DNA of 38,668 bases from NCBI RefSeq assembly GCF_011009555.1, contig NZ_QXHD01000004.1:2497008-2535675 (forward strand), given 5' to 3'. Below the pieces are notes generated by a model that saw only the letters and a program-made list of their open reading frames with translations, had not been told where the DNA came from and ran no database searches. Positions 8,294 through 17,410 of the stretch are shown in pieces. Origin of the DNA: Adonisia turfae CCMR0081. Lineage in GTDB: Bacteria; Cyanobacteriota; Cyanobacteriia; Phormidesmidales; Phormidesmidaceae. Made by a program: the position numbers and the translations under genes. Positions within the stretch are counted from its first letter, which is position 1. Each line of letters begins with the position of its first letter.

Positions 8294-9319
8294 ATGTTTG
8301 CCGAATCTTCTATAGGGTCATCTGTTTCACAAGAAATTGACTTATCTAAAGTTAATCAATTAGACTCGCCGTCTTCATTCTCTAAAGCTTGGGCTGTTCG
8401 CTACATGCGCATGGTCAAGGAAGGAGCATCACGACCCGTCTTTTCTGATGAACGTGAATTGCGGGCTGCAGTTGCAAAGATGCTGCATCAAGATTTGCGC
8501 TCCATTAGTGCGAGGGCATGGAACAAAACCGAGCAACTTCTCTCACAACAGGTAGTACAACATCAGTTAGACCCCGATATTATTGACCCATGGGCGATTG
8601 CTGGTGATGTGTTTCAGATCTTTGACAGAGCGTTTGAAAGCTACGCCTCATTTGTTTACCCTGAGCGATTTGCCGTCAATATTGCCCCAGATTTAGGCAT
8701 TATTCGAGCAAAATTTACGGCTGTAGATCCTAGGGTCATTGGCTTTGTCAGTATGCAGTTCCATTACACTGGGCAGCTATTGCTAGAATCAGTTGAACCA
8801 TCGCAGCGGGGAATATTACAGCTTTATTTCAAAGCAATTGATGATCACCTCTATATGCCGCTGCAAAGAGCCTATGATGCTGCATCGTATTACGGCTATA
8901 ATTCGTCGGAACTAAAGGTTGTGCGAACGCTTCTACCTCAGAGTAGTACCATTGCCCAGCATGTGGTAACTCAAGTTCTAGAGGTTTTCCCAAGGCACCA
9001 GTGCTATAGTGGCTCTTTGGGTTCAACAACTGTTAGGGCCTCTAGTACCCGAGATACAGAAATGTTTCAAATTTATCTTTGGGTCTGTTTACTAGAGAAA
9101 AATACCAGTGTTGTTCAGCAAGAACTGTTTCCGTTGTGTGTGATGCTATATCCCACATTCAATGTGAGATGGGAGCTAGTGCGCTATATGCTAAAGCTAT
9201 TACAACGAGAATATGGTCAGCTGCTCACCTCCGATGAGTTTGCCCTATGTTTACCTCACTTTGATTTACTCCAAACCATATTTTCTGCAGAGGTTGTGGA
9301 AGCTGCCTATAGTTTTTAG
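8294..9319 (+). CDS. Conserved cyanobacterial protein of unknown function
   Basis: About 341 residues from the ATG at 8294, which follows a TTTGAAGACA stretch; the frame extends upstream to 8234 but that N-terminus looks unnatural. There is no signal peptide or membrane segment. The protein is predicted mostly helical. The central and C-terminal parts look highly constrained: TAVDPRVIGFVSMQFHYTGQ, IDDHLYMPLQRAYDAA, the segment with SSTRDTEMFQIYLWVC, and QQELFPLCVMLYPT. I recognise this style from cyanobacterial hypothetical proteins but know no function, and no catalytic motif is visible. The gene stands alone between two long spacers. Confidence 0.75.
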   Translation: MFAESSIGSSVSQEIDLSKVNQLDSPSSFSKAWAVRYMRMVKEGASRPVFSDERELRAAVAKMLHQDLRSISARAWNKTEQLLSQQVVQHQLDPDIIDPWAIAGDVFQIFDRAFESYASFVYPERFAVNIAPDLGIIRAKFTAVDPRVIGFVSMQFHYTGQLLLESVEPSQRGILQLYFKAIDDHLYMPLQRAYDAASYYGYNSSELKVVRTLLPQSSTIAQHVVTQVLEVFPRHQCYSGSLGSTTVRASSTRDTEMFQIYLWVCLLEKNTSVVQQELFPLCVMLYPTFNVRWELVRYMLKLLQREYGQLLTSDEFALCLPHFDLLQTIFSAEVVEAAYSF

Positions 9320-9559
9320 GTTTTAGGTATTTTTACGTCAAATCTCCGTTGATGCAGAGATGGCGGATAGGTGTGATATCGGCATGGTTAATGATGTTCT
9401 GTAAGGCTCTATAGAGCTTTGCTGATACTGTTACGTTGATTCATGATTTGGTTGGCCTTGATGTGACGGAGTTTCAGAGGAATTTTTAGGTGGGTTCTGG
9501 AAAGTTTAGGATGGTGATTGTATAAAAAAGAGCCTCTATTTCAGAACAAGGAAGCTCCC
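9320..9559. other. Spacer with a 12-base palindrome
   Basis: A 240-base spacer between two + strand genes. It contains the perfect palindrome GCTCTATAGAGC at 9406-9417, too short and without a T-run to be called a terminator. The ribosome site of the next gene (AAGGAAG) is at its right end. Confidence 0.4.
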
Positions 9560-10633
9560 ATGACACAAAAAATTACATTGTCTGGAAAAGTTCGCGATTT
9601 TAAAGACAGTCATAATGATTTTCAACATGTGATTGCTGCCGAGAAAAATATTGTTGAATCTAAACTTGGCGTTGATAAAAAACCTATTTATAAGGGAGGG
9701 AAAGGTAAAACCACCACAGGTAAGGAGAACTTTGACCAGTGGTTCCGTGACGTTGTAGATGTTAACAAGAGTAAGCAGTTAGATATTCTTTTGGAAGATG
9801 CCGACAATGACGGTGTCTTTACCTATGAGAATTCGGAATTTTTCCCCATTGACAATGAGCTATTTGGCAATGAGGGACGTGCCCATAACTATCACTTTAC
9901 CTACGAAATTCACGCTAAGTTTACCTATAAGGGCACTGAGAAATTTACATTTGTCGGCGACGATGATCTGTGGATCTTTATTGACGGCAAGCTAGTGATT
10001 GATTTAGGTGGTGTGCATCCACCCATGACCGATACCATTGATCTTGGTATTAGTGCTGGCGAAACTCAGTTTAACCAAGCTTTAGCAACCGGTGAAACTC
10101 TTGTTCTAGAAAAGGGCAAAGATTATACCTTTGACCTTTTCTTTGCTGAGCGGCACACTACAAAATCTCATTTTCGCATTGATACCTCTCTCCTTTTGGA
10201 GCCCGCTCCAGAGGTCTGCATTAAATCGCCCGATCCTAAAGCAACTGAACCTTACAAAGGTGAAGTTTGTATTGATACAGGCAAGTTCCTAATTTGCACG
10301 GAAGAGCCCGTCATGCAGGATACTGTAGTTTCCTACAGTGTTAGTGGCACAGCTACAGAGGGCAAGGACTATAAGGCAATTAGTCGCAGTGTCACGATAC
10401 CCAAGGGTAAGAGTGAGGTCTGCATTGAAGTGAAGCCTCTAGCTGATGCCGTTGCTTGTGAAAAGGATGAAACGGTTGTGGTGACTCTAGAACCTGGTAA
10501 AGGCTATACAGTGGGTGACTGCAAGGTGGCCAAGGTTGTGATCGCAGAAGCCCCTCGGAAGATCAGCTATCTATTTATCTACCTGGTTTTGGCCTTCCTG
10601 GCCATCTGCGGCCTCTGGTACTTCCTGCATTAG
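9560..10633 (+). CDS. Fibro-slime / Calx-beta domain protein with C-terminal membrane anchor
   Basis: The ATG at 9560 follows AAGGAAG by about six bases; the longer frame from TTG at 9518 has no such site. Residues about 5-215 match a fibro-slime domain (PA14-like fold): FTYEIHAKFTY, FTFVGDDDLWIFIDGKLVID, LGGVHPP, and FDLFFAERHTTKSHFRI near its end. Residues about 220-330 form a Calx-beta domain (SYSVSGTATEGKDY, VTIPKGKSEVCIEV, DETVVVTLE), a calcium-binding beta fold, with several cysteines. The last 23 residues are one hydrophobic helix (LFIYLVLAFLAICGLWYFLH). No N-terminal signal peptide is visible, which makes the topology odd. Such domains normally act outside the cell in adhesion or carbohydrate binding; the function here is unknown. 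A bidirectional terminator follows. Confidence 0.85.
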   Translation: MTQKITLSGKVRDFKDSHNDFQHVIAAEKNIVESKLGVDKKPIYKGGKGKTTTGKENFDQWFRDVVDVNKSKQLDILLEDADNDGVFTYENSEFFPIDNELFGNEGRAHNYHFTYEIHAKFTYKGTEKFTFVGDDDLWIFIDGKLVIDLGGVHPPMTDTIDLGISAGETQFNQALATGETLVLEKGKDYTFDLFFAERHTTKSHFRIDTSLLLEPAPEVCIKSPDPKATEPYKGEVCIDTGKFLICTEEPVMQDTVVSYSVSGTATEGKDYKAISRSVTIPKGKSEVCIEVKPLADAVACEKDETVVVTLEPGKGYTVGDCKVAKVVIAEAPRKISYLFIYLVLAFLAICGLWYFLH

Positions 10634-10687
10634 TCCATTAATGTGACACGGTAACATTCAAATAGGTGTCTGTGATCCTTTCAACTG

Positions 10688-10730
10688 AGTGCGACTGATG
10701 TTTTCAATCATTGGAAACATCAGTCGCACT
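10688..10730. terminator. Bidirectional intrinsic terminator between convergent genes
   Basis: A 16-base perfect stem (arm AGTGCGACTGATGTTT at 10688-10703, complement at 10715-10730) with an 11-base loop, followed by GTTTTC on the + strand. It sits between the ends of the fibro-slime gene and the convergent GNAT gene, so it probably ends both transcripts. Confidence 0.8.
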
Positions 10731-10773
10731 GTTTTCAGGTAGAGGTTTAACAGCCATATCCAATGACTGTTGG

Positions 10774-11268
10774 TTATATGGGGCTTTGCAAATACTTGAT
10801 ACCTGGCTTTAATTCTTCAAAGAGATGATAAGGGCTTTGGGTCATACCCAATGCTGCATAGGTCTCCTTGGCTCGCATATTGTCTTGTTCAACATAGAGA
10901 CGAAATCCGCAAACATCTGGCTCCTGATGTGCAAGCTCTTTAATGAATTGGTACATGCGGCGATAAATGCCACGACGACGATAGTTGGGACTGACAAAGA
11001 CACTTTGAATCCACCAGAAAAGACTGTTTCGCCAGTCACTCCACTCTGTCGTAATCATCAAACAAGCCACTACTTGAGTGTCAACCTTAGCAACGATGTA
11101 AAAGCCCCGGGATGGGTTGTTCAATAAAGAATTTACCCCTGCTAAGATCACTTCAGGAATCAGGTCTTTATTCTCAGTTTCCTGTGCCATGGCTCGGTTG
11201 AAGTTGGCAATGATTTGGGCATCACTTAGCTGAGCCCGACGTATTTTTATGGAATCCAAATGGTTCAC
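10774..11268 (-). CDS. GNAT family N-acetyltransferase
   Basis: 164 residues with the Gcn5-related acetyltransferase layout: N-terminal IKIRRAQLSDAQIIANFN, central VACLMITTEWSDWRN and then the acetyl-CoA-binding motif A, SVFVSPNYRRRGIYRRMYQF, in which RRRGIYR follows the [RQ]xxGx[GA] pattern with a Tyr instead of the small residue. The C-terminal ending YVEQDNMRAKETYAALGM is the usual NxxAxxxYxxxGF-type motif B. It would transfer an acetyl group from acetyl-CoA to a small molecule or peptide amine in the cytoplasm; the substrate is unknown. The start is GTG at 11268 with no alternative nearby. It is convergent with the fibro-slime gene. Confidence 0.88.
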   Translation of the reverse strand: MNHLDSIKIRRAQLSDAQIIANFNRAMAQETENKDLIPEVILAGVNSLLNNPSRGFYIVAKVDTQVVACLMITTEWSDWRNSLFWWIQSVFVSPNYRRRGIYRRMYQFIKELAHQEPDVCGFRLYVEQDNMRAKETYAALGMTQSPYHLFEELKPGIKYLQSPI

Positions 11269-11547
11269 CTTTTGGGAGTGTAAAATTTGGTTTCTAGTCT
11301 AGCGTGAGTGGGTGGGTGGGGAATAGGGCGTAGGGTGTATTTAGCACGATTGACAATTGCTATATTTATTTAATGTCTCAATAAAACTGTCAAGACAACA
11401 AGAGATTATTGCAGAGAGAATCAAAATAGGAGAATAAGGAACTACGGATTTGGTTCTGGTTACCGGCGCGAGCTGTGTAAACAAGGTTAGAGCCATGCAA
11501 GGAACCTCTACCCCTGTTAACCTAAATCTGATGATGACTTGGTCCCC

Positions 11548-12612
11548 ATGCTGTCTGATATTCTGCAGAAAACTTTTCTAGGTAATACCCTGGAGGCCTA
11601 TGGTATTTCGCTCCTTAATATTGGTGTAGGTATTGCGATCGCACATCTGCTTAAGCGTCTTATCCTCCGTCGTCTCAAACGCTGGGCTAAACGCACTGCC
11701 AATACCTTAGATGATCAGCTGGTGCGCTTGATAGAGCGTCCGACACTGTGGCTGCTTTACCTGGGGTTTGGCTACATCAGTTTGCAAAATCTGACATTGT
11801 ATCCCACTGTTGCTGAGCTGCTGACCGTTGTGGGCGTTATCTTTGCCACGTTACTGTTGCTGCAGCTAGTGGGGTCAGTGGCTGAATATAGCCTGCGTAT
11901 TTATGGATTTATCCATCGCGACCAGCCCAATATGCGCCAGAGCCTTAATGCTCTAATCCCAGCTGTGCGTGTATTTCTGTGGGCGATTGGAATTGTTTTT
12001 GTTTTAGATAACCTGGGGTTTGATATTTCTGCCGTTGTAACCGGTTTAGGTATTGGTGGCGTGGCCATCGCCTTAGCCTCCCAAGGTATTTTGCAGGACC
12101 TGTTTAGCTATTTTTCTATTTTGTTAGATCGCCCATTTGAGATTGGTGATTTTATTGTTGTTGGCGACATGTCTGGCACTGTACAACAGGTCGGTATTAA
12201 AACAACTCGACTGCAAAGCCTGGATGGAGAACAGCTGATTTTAGCGAATACCGATCTAACGGCTTCGCGCATTCAGAATTTTCAGCGCATGGCCCAACGA
12301 CGGATTGCGTTTAACTTAGGGGTTACTTACGAGACTAGTAAGACCCAACTGGAGCTGATTCCCGATATTTTGCGTCACATCATTGAAGGAATCCCTCAGG
12401 TCACGTTTGACCGGGCTCATTTTGCTAGTTTTGGTGATAGCAGTCTTAACTATGAAGTTGTTTATCTCGTAGAAACTAACGACTACATGGTTTATATAGA
12501 TGTACAACAACAGATGAATTTAACCATTAAAGAACAATTTGACAAGGCTGGAATTGAATTTGCCTATCCAACTCAGGTGTTGTACTTAAATCGACTCAAC
12601 ACTAAGCCCTAA
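11548..12612 (+). CDS. MscS-family small-conductance mechanosensitive channel
   Basis: About 354 residues from the ATG at 11548 (the frame extends to a TTG at 11539). Four hydrophobic segments lie in the first half. The pore helix reads VVTGLGIGGVAIALASQGIL followed by QDLFSYFSILLDRPFEIGDF, the Gly/Ala-packed TM3 and the conserved turn into the beta domain of MscS. The beta domain follows (VVGDMSGTVQQVGIKTTRLQ, LANTDLTASRIQNF) and then a C-terminal alpha/beta domain to the end. By family it opens under membrane tension and releases solutes during hypo-osmotic shock. With the betaine-binding protein at 2680 it is a second osmotic-stress gene in this window, though they are not linked in an operon. 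Confidence 0.92.
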   Translation: MLSDILQKTFLGNTLEAYGISLLNIGVGIAIAHLLKRLILRRLKRWAKRTANTLDDQLVRLIERPTLWLLYLGFGYISLQNLTLYPTVAELLTVVGVIFATLLLLQLVGSVAEYSLRIYGFIHRDQPNMRQSLNALIPAVRVFLWAIGIVFVLDNLGFDISAVVTGLGIGGVAIALASQGILQDLFSYFSILLDRPFEIGDFIVVGDMSGTVQQVGIKTTRLQSLDGEQLILANTDLTASRIQNFQRMAQRRIAFNLGVTYETSKTQLELIPDILRHIIEGIPQVTFDRAHFASFGDSSLNYEVVYLVETNDYMVYIDVQQQMNLTIKEQFDKAGIEFAYPTQVLYLNRLNTKP

Positions 12613-12626
12613 GACCTCAAAACCCC

Positions 12627-13151
12627 CTAAACTGCGAGGCTAAAGCTATCTCGACGGTGGAAATCCGGTTCTTGGCCTGTATGGTCTAGAGCCCAGTGGG
12701 AAACACTGTCAGTTTTGATCACGGTGCTGATCCCCAGCTCTAGGGGTTGATCGATAGCAAGCCAGTCGTCTGTAGGTAACTCTAGGGTTAAATAGTAGCC
12801 TTTCGTCAGAGGCTGCCAGGTGCTAGCAATTTTGCTACAGGCGGGTTCGGCCACCATAGCTTGACGATAATCATCAAAGCGATATACATTCCAATTGCCA
12901 TTGGGGGAAGCATTAACTTCCCAATAGCGGGATGAGTCCGGTATGCCAATAAAGACCTCGAAGCAGGTATTTTCCCAAAGATGATCGCGGCGGCTAGGGG
13001 TTTTGCTGTCGGTAGGGGGGAGCTTGAGATCTTCGACAGCACCGGTCAGGGTGTATTCGACCGTGAGAGAGGATTGAGCCCGGACCACCCGACCAGAAAT
13101 CACTAAATTCGAGACTGGTTCGAAGGGTTTTAGCGAAAATGGTATAGCCAT
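12627..13151 (-). CDS. DOMON-like domain protein
   Basis: 174 residues forming a single beta-sandwich-like domain. Characteristic stretches are LTVEYTLTGAVEDLKLP, RRDHLWENTCFEVFIGIPDS, YWEVNASPNGNWNVYRFDDYR and a final HWALDHTGQEPDFHRRDSF. The combination of WExTCFExFxG with YxExNxSPxGxWNxYxF is the pattern of the cyanobacterial DOMON-like proteins, which by fold bind heme or sugar. No signal peptide is seen, so it is probably cytoplasmic. A good ribosome site (AGGAGA, about 7 bases before the ATG) supports the start at 13151. The gene is convergent with the MscS gene and lies 150 bases after the NahK-like kinase on the same strand. Confidence 0.85.
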   Translation of the reverse strand: MAIPFSLKPFEPVSNLVISGRVVRAQSSLTVEYTLTGAVEDLKLPPTDSKTPSRRDHLWENTCFEVFIGIPDSSRYWEVNASPNGNWNVYRFDDYRQAMVAEPACSKIASTWQPLTKGYYLTLELPTDDWLAIDQPLELGISTVIKTDSVSHWALDHTGQEPDFHRRDSFSLAV

Positions 13152-13300
13152 TGATGTCTCCTAAGGGAACAAACACAAGATAAATAAGGTCTACCAAGGG
13201 AGGAGCCACAACGATGTTGCTAAGCTCCTTTGCCCAAGGGCCTAGAGGCCTGGGGACAGCTACTGAGTTACCTGTAGAACTCAGTACGTACTAAATAGTT

Positions 13301-14452
13301 CTAAGCTACATACCCAACTTCAGAACAGTAATGGGCTTTTAATTGATTAATTACGGTTTGAATTAAGGGTTTCTGATGGCAAATGCTTTCAGCCAACTGA
13401 AATTGAACTAACGCTCGTTCAAGGTTATGGTTCGGTCGCTGAGTCTTAAAATAAATGTCCCCTGCCAGGTGATCGCTAAAAAAGCGCAATCCTAGCTCAA
13501 ACGTAATCAGCCAAATAGCGTCATAGATGTAGTCATATTCCACCGCATTCAAGAAATCACTAGCGCTGGAAAGATACCCCTTTAGTACAGCTGCACCCAG
13601 CTCCACATCAAAGATGACAGCTTGCCAATTTTGGGTTTCTTCCCCTAATGGGTTGCAACTAGAGCGTAGGCAATCGCCAATGTCATAGTGGACCAGACCG
13701 GGTTTGACAGTGTCTAGATCAATAAGGCTGGTGGCCTGTCCGGTGGTCGTGTCAATCAGGATATTGTTAATCTTTGGATCCCCATGAATCGAGCGTAGGG
13801 GCAAACTACCTGTGGCTTTGGCATCTTCCAAGACCGATAGTCGCTGGCGATGGCTATCAATCAGTTGGCAGCAGTGATGTTCTTCAAAAGATAGGGAAGC
13901 AGCTTGGGGCAGAATCGCATCGTACTGTTTCAGATAGTGAGGGGTGATGTGAAACCCAGGTAGGGTATCTGCCAGATTTGCACAGGGCAGATCGCTGAGC
14001 AAACTGTGGAAACAGCCAAGACCATAGCCAATCTCAGTGGCATGTTCCTGGTGTTGAATGGTGTTGAATGTGGTGGTGCCTTGTACAAAGCTCAGACCGC
14101 GCCAAATATTACCCTGGGTATCTATCCAGTGGTGCTGATTGTCATCTGTTTTAAGAACAGTGGGGACTTCCCAACGACGATTGAGAGGAGCTTTGTCTAA
14201 GCGCTGATGAGCATGGCTAACAAACTGGCACAGGTTATCCATAACCTGATGAGGCTGGGGAAATACCTCAGTATTGATGCGCTGGAGGACAAATGGCTGT
14301 TCTGCATCAACTAGATATGTATCGTTGATATTACCGCTACCGAGGGGGCGAATATCTCCCACAGTGCCATAGCCAATAAATTGTTGGGCAATGTGAGCAA
14401 GGGTGTTGTTTTGGCTTGTTGATGATTTGGGCAGCTCAGCCTCAGAGAGCAT
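13301..14452 (-). CDS. Aminoglycoside-phosphotransferase-fold sugar kinase (NahK-like)
   Basis: 383 residues with an APH/choline-kinase fold. The N-lobe starts with GSGNINDTYLVDAEQPFVLQ, the nucleotide loop of the family. The catalytic loop is IHGDPKINNILID (HGDxxxxN, with the catalytic Asp and the metal-binding Asn), and the metal-binding IDLDTVKPG follows. These match the N-acetylhexosamine 1-kinase (NahK) group more closely than antibiotic-resistance kinases. By family it phosphorylates an amino sugar or similar alcohol with ATP in the cytoplasm; the substrate is not proved. ATG start at 14452. No amino-sugar nucleotidyltransferase is next to it here. Confidence 0.85.
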   Translation of the reverse strand: MLSEAELPKSSTSQNNTLAHIAQQFIGYGTVGDIRPLGSGNINDTYLVDAEQPFVLQRINTEVFPQPHQVMDNLCQFVSHAHQRLDKAPLNRRWEVPTVLKTDDNQHHWIDTQGNIWRGLSFVQGTTTFNTIQHQEHATEIGYGLGCFHSLLSDLPCANLADTLPGFHITPHYLKQYDAILPQAASLSFEEHHCCQLIDSHRQRLSVLEDAKATGSLPLRSIHGDPKINNILIDTTTGQATSLIDLDTVKPGLVHYDIGDCLRSSCNPLGEETQNWQAVIFDVELGAAVLKGYLSSASDFLNAVEYDYIYDAIWLITFELGLRFFSDHLAGDIYFKTQRPNHNLERALVQFQLAESICHQKPLIQTVINQLKAHYCSEVGYVA

Positions 14453-14646
14453 GGGATTGTCTAATAAAACTTTGGCTAATCATACGTTCATCCCTAGAAC
14501 TAGGGAAACCGGATAGGCCATAAAAAGGTTCCATCAACGGTTTTAGAAGTTTCAATATGTTTAAGCTCCAGGACATGATTGATGTCGAGCCATGGGTGAT
14601 TAAAAGAATATTCCTAGGACTTTACTGCAATGTCAATGCCATACCA

Positions 14647-15423
14647 TTATTTAATAGCCAGTAGAGCGCCTAGTGCGATCGCAACTACAGCCCCAATCAG
14701 CGTATTAATAATGTTCACCACGTCGTGGGTCAATCCTGGTAGCCTGTCTTCGATTGTTGCCCCGATCAAACTTTCGATGGTGGTGGCAACAAAGGCTGCA
14801 ATGGCACAGATAACAACGCCGACCACTGGAATCAAGCCCACACCCCAGGCTGCGACTGCCAAAATCAGAGAGCCGACGACTCCGGCCAGTGTTCCTTCCA
14901 GGCTGACAGCGCCTTCTGTACCCCTTGGTACGGGCTGTAGTGTCGTAATTAAAAATGTCCGTTGACCGTAGGCCTTGCCAATTTCTGTCGCGGACGTATC
15001 CGATAGCTTCGTACTCAGGCTGGCCACAAACCCCAGAATCAGCAGCTGGGTCACTTGGCCAGTGGTTAATCCTGCTAGGGTGGCAGATGTCAGGCCTGTA
15101 AACCATACCAATAGGGCACAGAGGGCCGCTGTCAACGCTGACCCCCAGACATTGCCGGGGCCTCGCACGCCGCCCCGATCCTCTGCGATGCCTGCAGCTG
15201 CTTTTTGGGCAAAGCCTACTTTAGTGACTGTAGAACCGGCTGCAAAATAAACCAACGTGACAAAATACGCCTGCCAGCCCAGGCACCCCCAGAGGATAAC
15301 GCCCAAAACCCAAGCATGGATATAGCCCATGGGAGTTAAGAGCTTTTTGGGACTAGCAAAGGCGAGGCCGATGAGAACTAGGTTGAAAAGGGCTGCAACC
15401 AACCAAGGGTTTTGCCATGTCAT
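14647..15423 (-). CDS. DUF92 / TIGR00297 membrane protein, phytyl-phosphate kinase (VTE6) type
   Basis: 258 residues, strongly hydrophobic with about six membrane segments. Family landmarks include HAWVLGVILWGCLGW near the N-terminus, the polar loop GVRGPGNVWGSALTAAL, SLSTKLSDTSATEIGKAYGQ, and RGTEGAVSLEGTLAG. The conserved Asp/Ser residues in the KLSDTSATEIG and RGTEGAVSLEG loops are typical of the DUF92 family, in which plant VTE6 and its Synechocystis relative make phytyl diphosphate from phytyl phosphate released during chlorophyll breakdown, feeding tocopherol synthesis. That function is taken from the family. ATG start at 15423; same strand as the MATE gene upstream. Confidence 0.85.
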   Translation of the reverse strand: MTWQNPWLVAALFNLVLIGLAFASPKKLLTPMGYIHAWVLGVILWGCLGWQAYFVTLVYFAAGSTVTKVGFAQKAAAGIAEDRGGVRGPGNVWGSALTAALCALLVWFTGLTSATLAGLTTGQVTQLLILGFVASLSTKLSDTSATEIGKAYGQRTFLITTLQPVPRGTEGAVSLEGTLAGVVGSLILAVAAWGVGLIPVVGVVICAIAAFVATTIESLIGATIEDRLPGLTHDVVNIINTLIGAVVAIALGALLAIK

Positions 15424-15497
15424 GGGTCGGTTTCCTTATGCTTATAGTGTACCGGGAGCGGGCTGTTAGTGTTTTCTGTGGTGGGAGTGGCCTACTT

Positions 15498-16844
15498 CTA
15501 AGATGATATCGTTGTCGGTTCTGCCAATGGCATTTTGACTAACTTGTAGACCAAAAACAGCATGAGGACAGTCATGTAGGCTGTTAACGCTGTCCATAGC
15601 AAATAGCTGTTATGCCAGTAGACGGCCAACGATGCTAAGGGAATGAAACCGATGCCAAAACCTAGCAGGGCACCATCCCTTAACACTGCCCCTTCTTTTA
15701 AGCCAATAAAGTAGCCTTCTAACATAAAGGCAACGGACGTGATGCTGAGTAGGGGCACCAGCCAAGCGGCATAGCTGCCCATGGCCTGACTCACTTCTGT
15801 ATGGCTGGTGAGCAGGCTGAATATCGTGTTGGGAAAGATCACTGCCGATAGGGCAAAGCCAAGGGAGATAACCAGGCTCGTTACAATGGCGGTTTTAAGG
15901 ACGGGTACACAGTTATCTGTACGTCCTTGCCCCTTAAAGTTGCCAATCAGGGTTTGGGCCGTCATCCCCACTCCCTGAACCGTAAACTGGCTGAGTAGCG
16001 CAATTTGCAGCAATAAACCGTTTTCTGCTAAAGACACGGTACCAAAGGTGGCGCTCAGGTTAGTAAAGATGGAATAGGCAGAAATTAAGGCTAAAAAACG
16101 GACCAGGATATTGCCTTTGAGAATCAGGGTGGAACTGAGTGCTTGACGATCGAGCACTTGCCCCATAGCCTTACCTAGATAAGTCCAGTCTATGGTCAGC
16201 ACAATGGCGATAAACCCGACTAACAAGCCCAGGTACTGACTCAGGGCAGTGGCTAAACCAGCTCCGGTACTTTCCCAACCCCAGCGGTTGATCATGATAT
16301 AGTCCAGCAGCACATTAGAGCCGTTGGCCATGAGGGATATGAGAAAAACCACGCCATTTTTCTCACGTCCTAAAAACCAGCCAATGAGAACAAAGTTCAG
16401 AAGCACCGCTGGGGCTCCCCAGATGCGGGCATTAAAGTAGGTGATGCCCGCCTGTTCAGTTTCAGGGGCTCCGGACAGGATAGTGAAGCCTAGTTCATGG
16501 ATGGGGTATTGGAACAGTAAAATGACGGCTGCGATCGCAAGTGCCACCAACCCACATCGCAAGGCCGCGACCAATACGCCTGTCATATCGTCTTCACCGA
16601 CAGCCTGGGCCGTTAATGCATTGGTACTGTTGCGTAAGAATTTAAGAATGCGATAGAGGTAATCAAATAAAATACTGCCTAGAATCACTCCAGCCAGATA
16701 ATGAATATCAGATAAATGCCCTAGAAAAGCAGTATCACAAAGACCTGCTAAAGGCACCATCATGTTGGAAAACACCCCAACGATTGAGAGCCGATAAAAC
16801 CGGGGCAAAAAGCTTTTGTACGATGCTGGGATAGCAGAAACCAT
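15498..16844 (-). CDS. MATE family efflux transporter (DinF-like)
   Basis: 448 residues with about twelve hydrophobic segments in two similar halves. The first half begins with NMMVPLAGLCDTAFLGHLSD, the conserved P-x3-L-x-D-x-A-x-x-G start of DinF/NorM-type proteins. Later landmarks are NALTAQAVGEDD, VLIGWFLGREKNG and, in the second half, TAQTLIGNFKGQGR. By family it exports cationic drugs or other organic compounds in exchange for Na+ or H+ across the inner membrane. ATG start at 16844. It is divergent from the two-TM protein gene, sharing a promoter region of about 100 bases. Confidence 0.9.
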   Translation of the reverse strand: MVSAIPASYKSFLPRFYRLSIVGVFSNMMVPLAGLCDTAFLGHLSDIHYLAGVILGSILFDYLYRILKFLRNSTNALTAQAVGEDDMTGVLVAALRCGLVALAIAAVILLFQYPIHELGFTILSGAPETEQAGITYFNARIWGAPAVLLNFVLIGWFLGREKNGVVFLISLMANGSNVLLDYIMINRWGWESTGAGLATALSQYLGLLVGFIAIVLTIDWTYLGKAMGQVLDRQALSSTLILKGNILVRFLALISAYSIFTNLSATFGTVSLAENGLLLQIALLSQFTVQGVGMTAQTLIGNFKGQGRTDNCVPVLKTAIVTSLVISLGFALSAVIFPNTIFSLLTSHTEVSQAMGSYAAWLVPLLSITSVAFMLEGYFIGLKEGAVLRDGALLGFGIGFIPLASLAVYWHNSYLLWTALTAYMTVLMLFLVYKLVKMPLAEPTTISS

Positions 16845-16942
16845 AGATTTTGAGGCAGTCCAGCCGATTGCAGAGAGTTACACTACTGACTTAAATTAAT
16901 AATGCTTAAGTAAACGTTAATATTGCATACTTAAAAGCATTT

Positions 16943-17410
16943 TTGCCAGTTTTTCAGGTCTTAGCTGACTCCTTAAAGGCTGACCCTACAGTTATTTCTG
17001 CGTTTTTAATGGATTCTATCGAAAAGCTCATCACCATGGCCGAAGACGAGCTGACTCAATACAGTACAGAAGCGCGAAAAATTGAAAAATTACGGCCTAA
17101 GGTTGGGCTGACGGTTCCATATCCTCAGCAAAAGCAGATTAAAGAGCAGATCCTGGCAGATATACCTCAAAATATGTTTGCCAAAATTGTTGAACGCGAC
17201 CGACAGATGGTAGCACTACCTTTTTGGGGCATTGGCGGTTTAGGACTGCTGTTAGGGGTTGCCATGCAGCAACCCCTAGACTTCATGGCTACAGGCGTAG
17301 GATTTTACGTTGCGTATGGTATTCAATCATGGGGTTGGAAGCTAGAGGCCAAACGCTTAGTTGTGAAAACCCTGGATATGATTGAAAAAGAAATGCAAAG
17401 CGAGGTGTGA
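16943..17410 (+). CDS. Hypothetical protein with two membrane segments
   Basis: Up to 155 residues from a TTG at 16943; an ATG at 17009 would give a 133-residue protein, and neither has a clear ribosome site. The N-terminal half is charged and helical (TMAEDELTQYSTEARKIEKL), possibly a coiled coil. Two hydrophobic segments follow (LPFWGIGGLGLLLGVAM and LDFMATGVGFYVAYGIQSW), joined by a short loop as in a helical hairpin, and then a charged C-terminal helix. I do not recognise the family. Codon use and composition resemble its neighbours, so I think it is real. It is divergent from the MATE gene. Confidence 0.6.
   Translation: MPVFQVLADSLKADPTVISAFLMDSIEKLITMAEDELTQYSTEARKIEKLRPKVGLTVPYPQQKQIKEQILADIPQNMFAKIVERDRQMVALPFWGIGGLGLLLGVAMQQPLDFMATGVGFYVAYGIQSWGWKLEAKRLVVKTLDMIEKEMQSEV

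Noticed and set aside
13261..13286. Hairpin TACTGAGTT / AACTCAGTA after the NahK-like gene
   Set aside because: Only a 9-base stem and no T-run on either strand, so not called a terminator.
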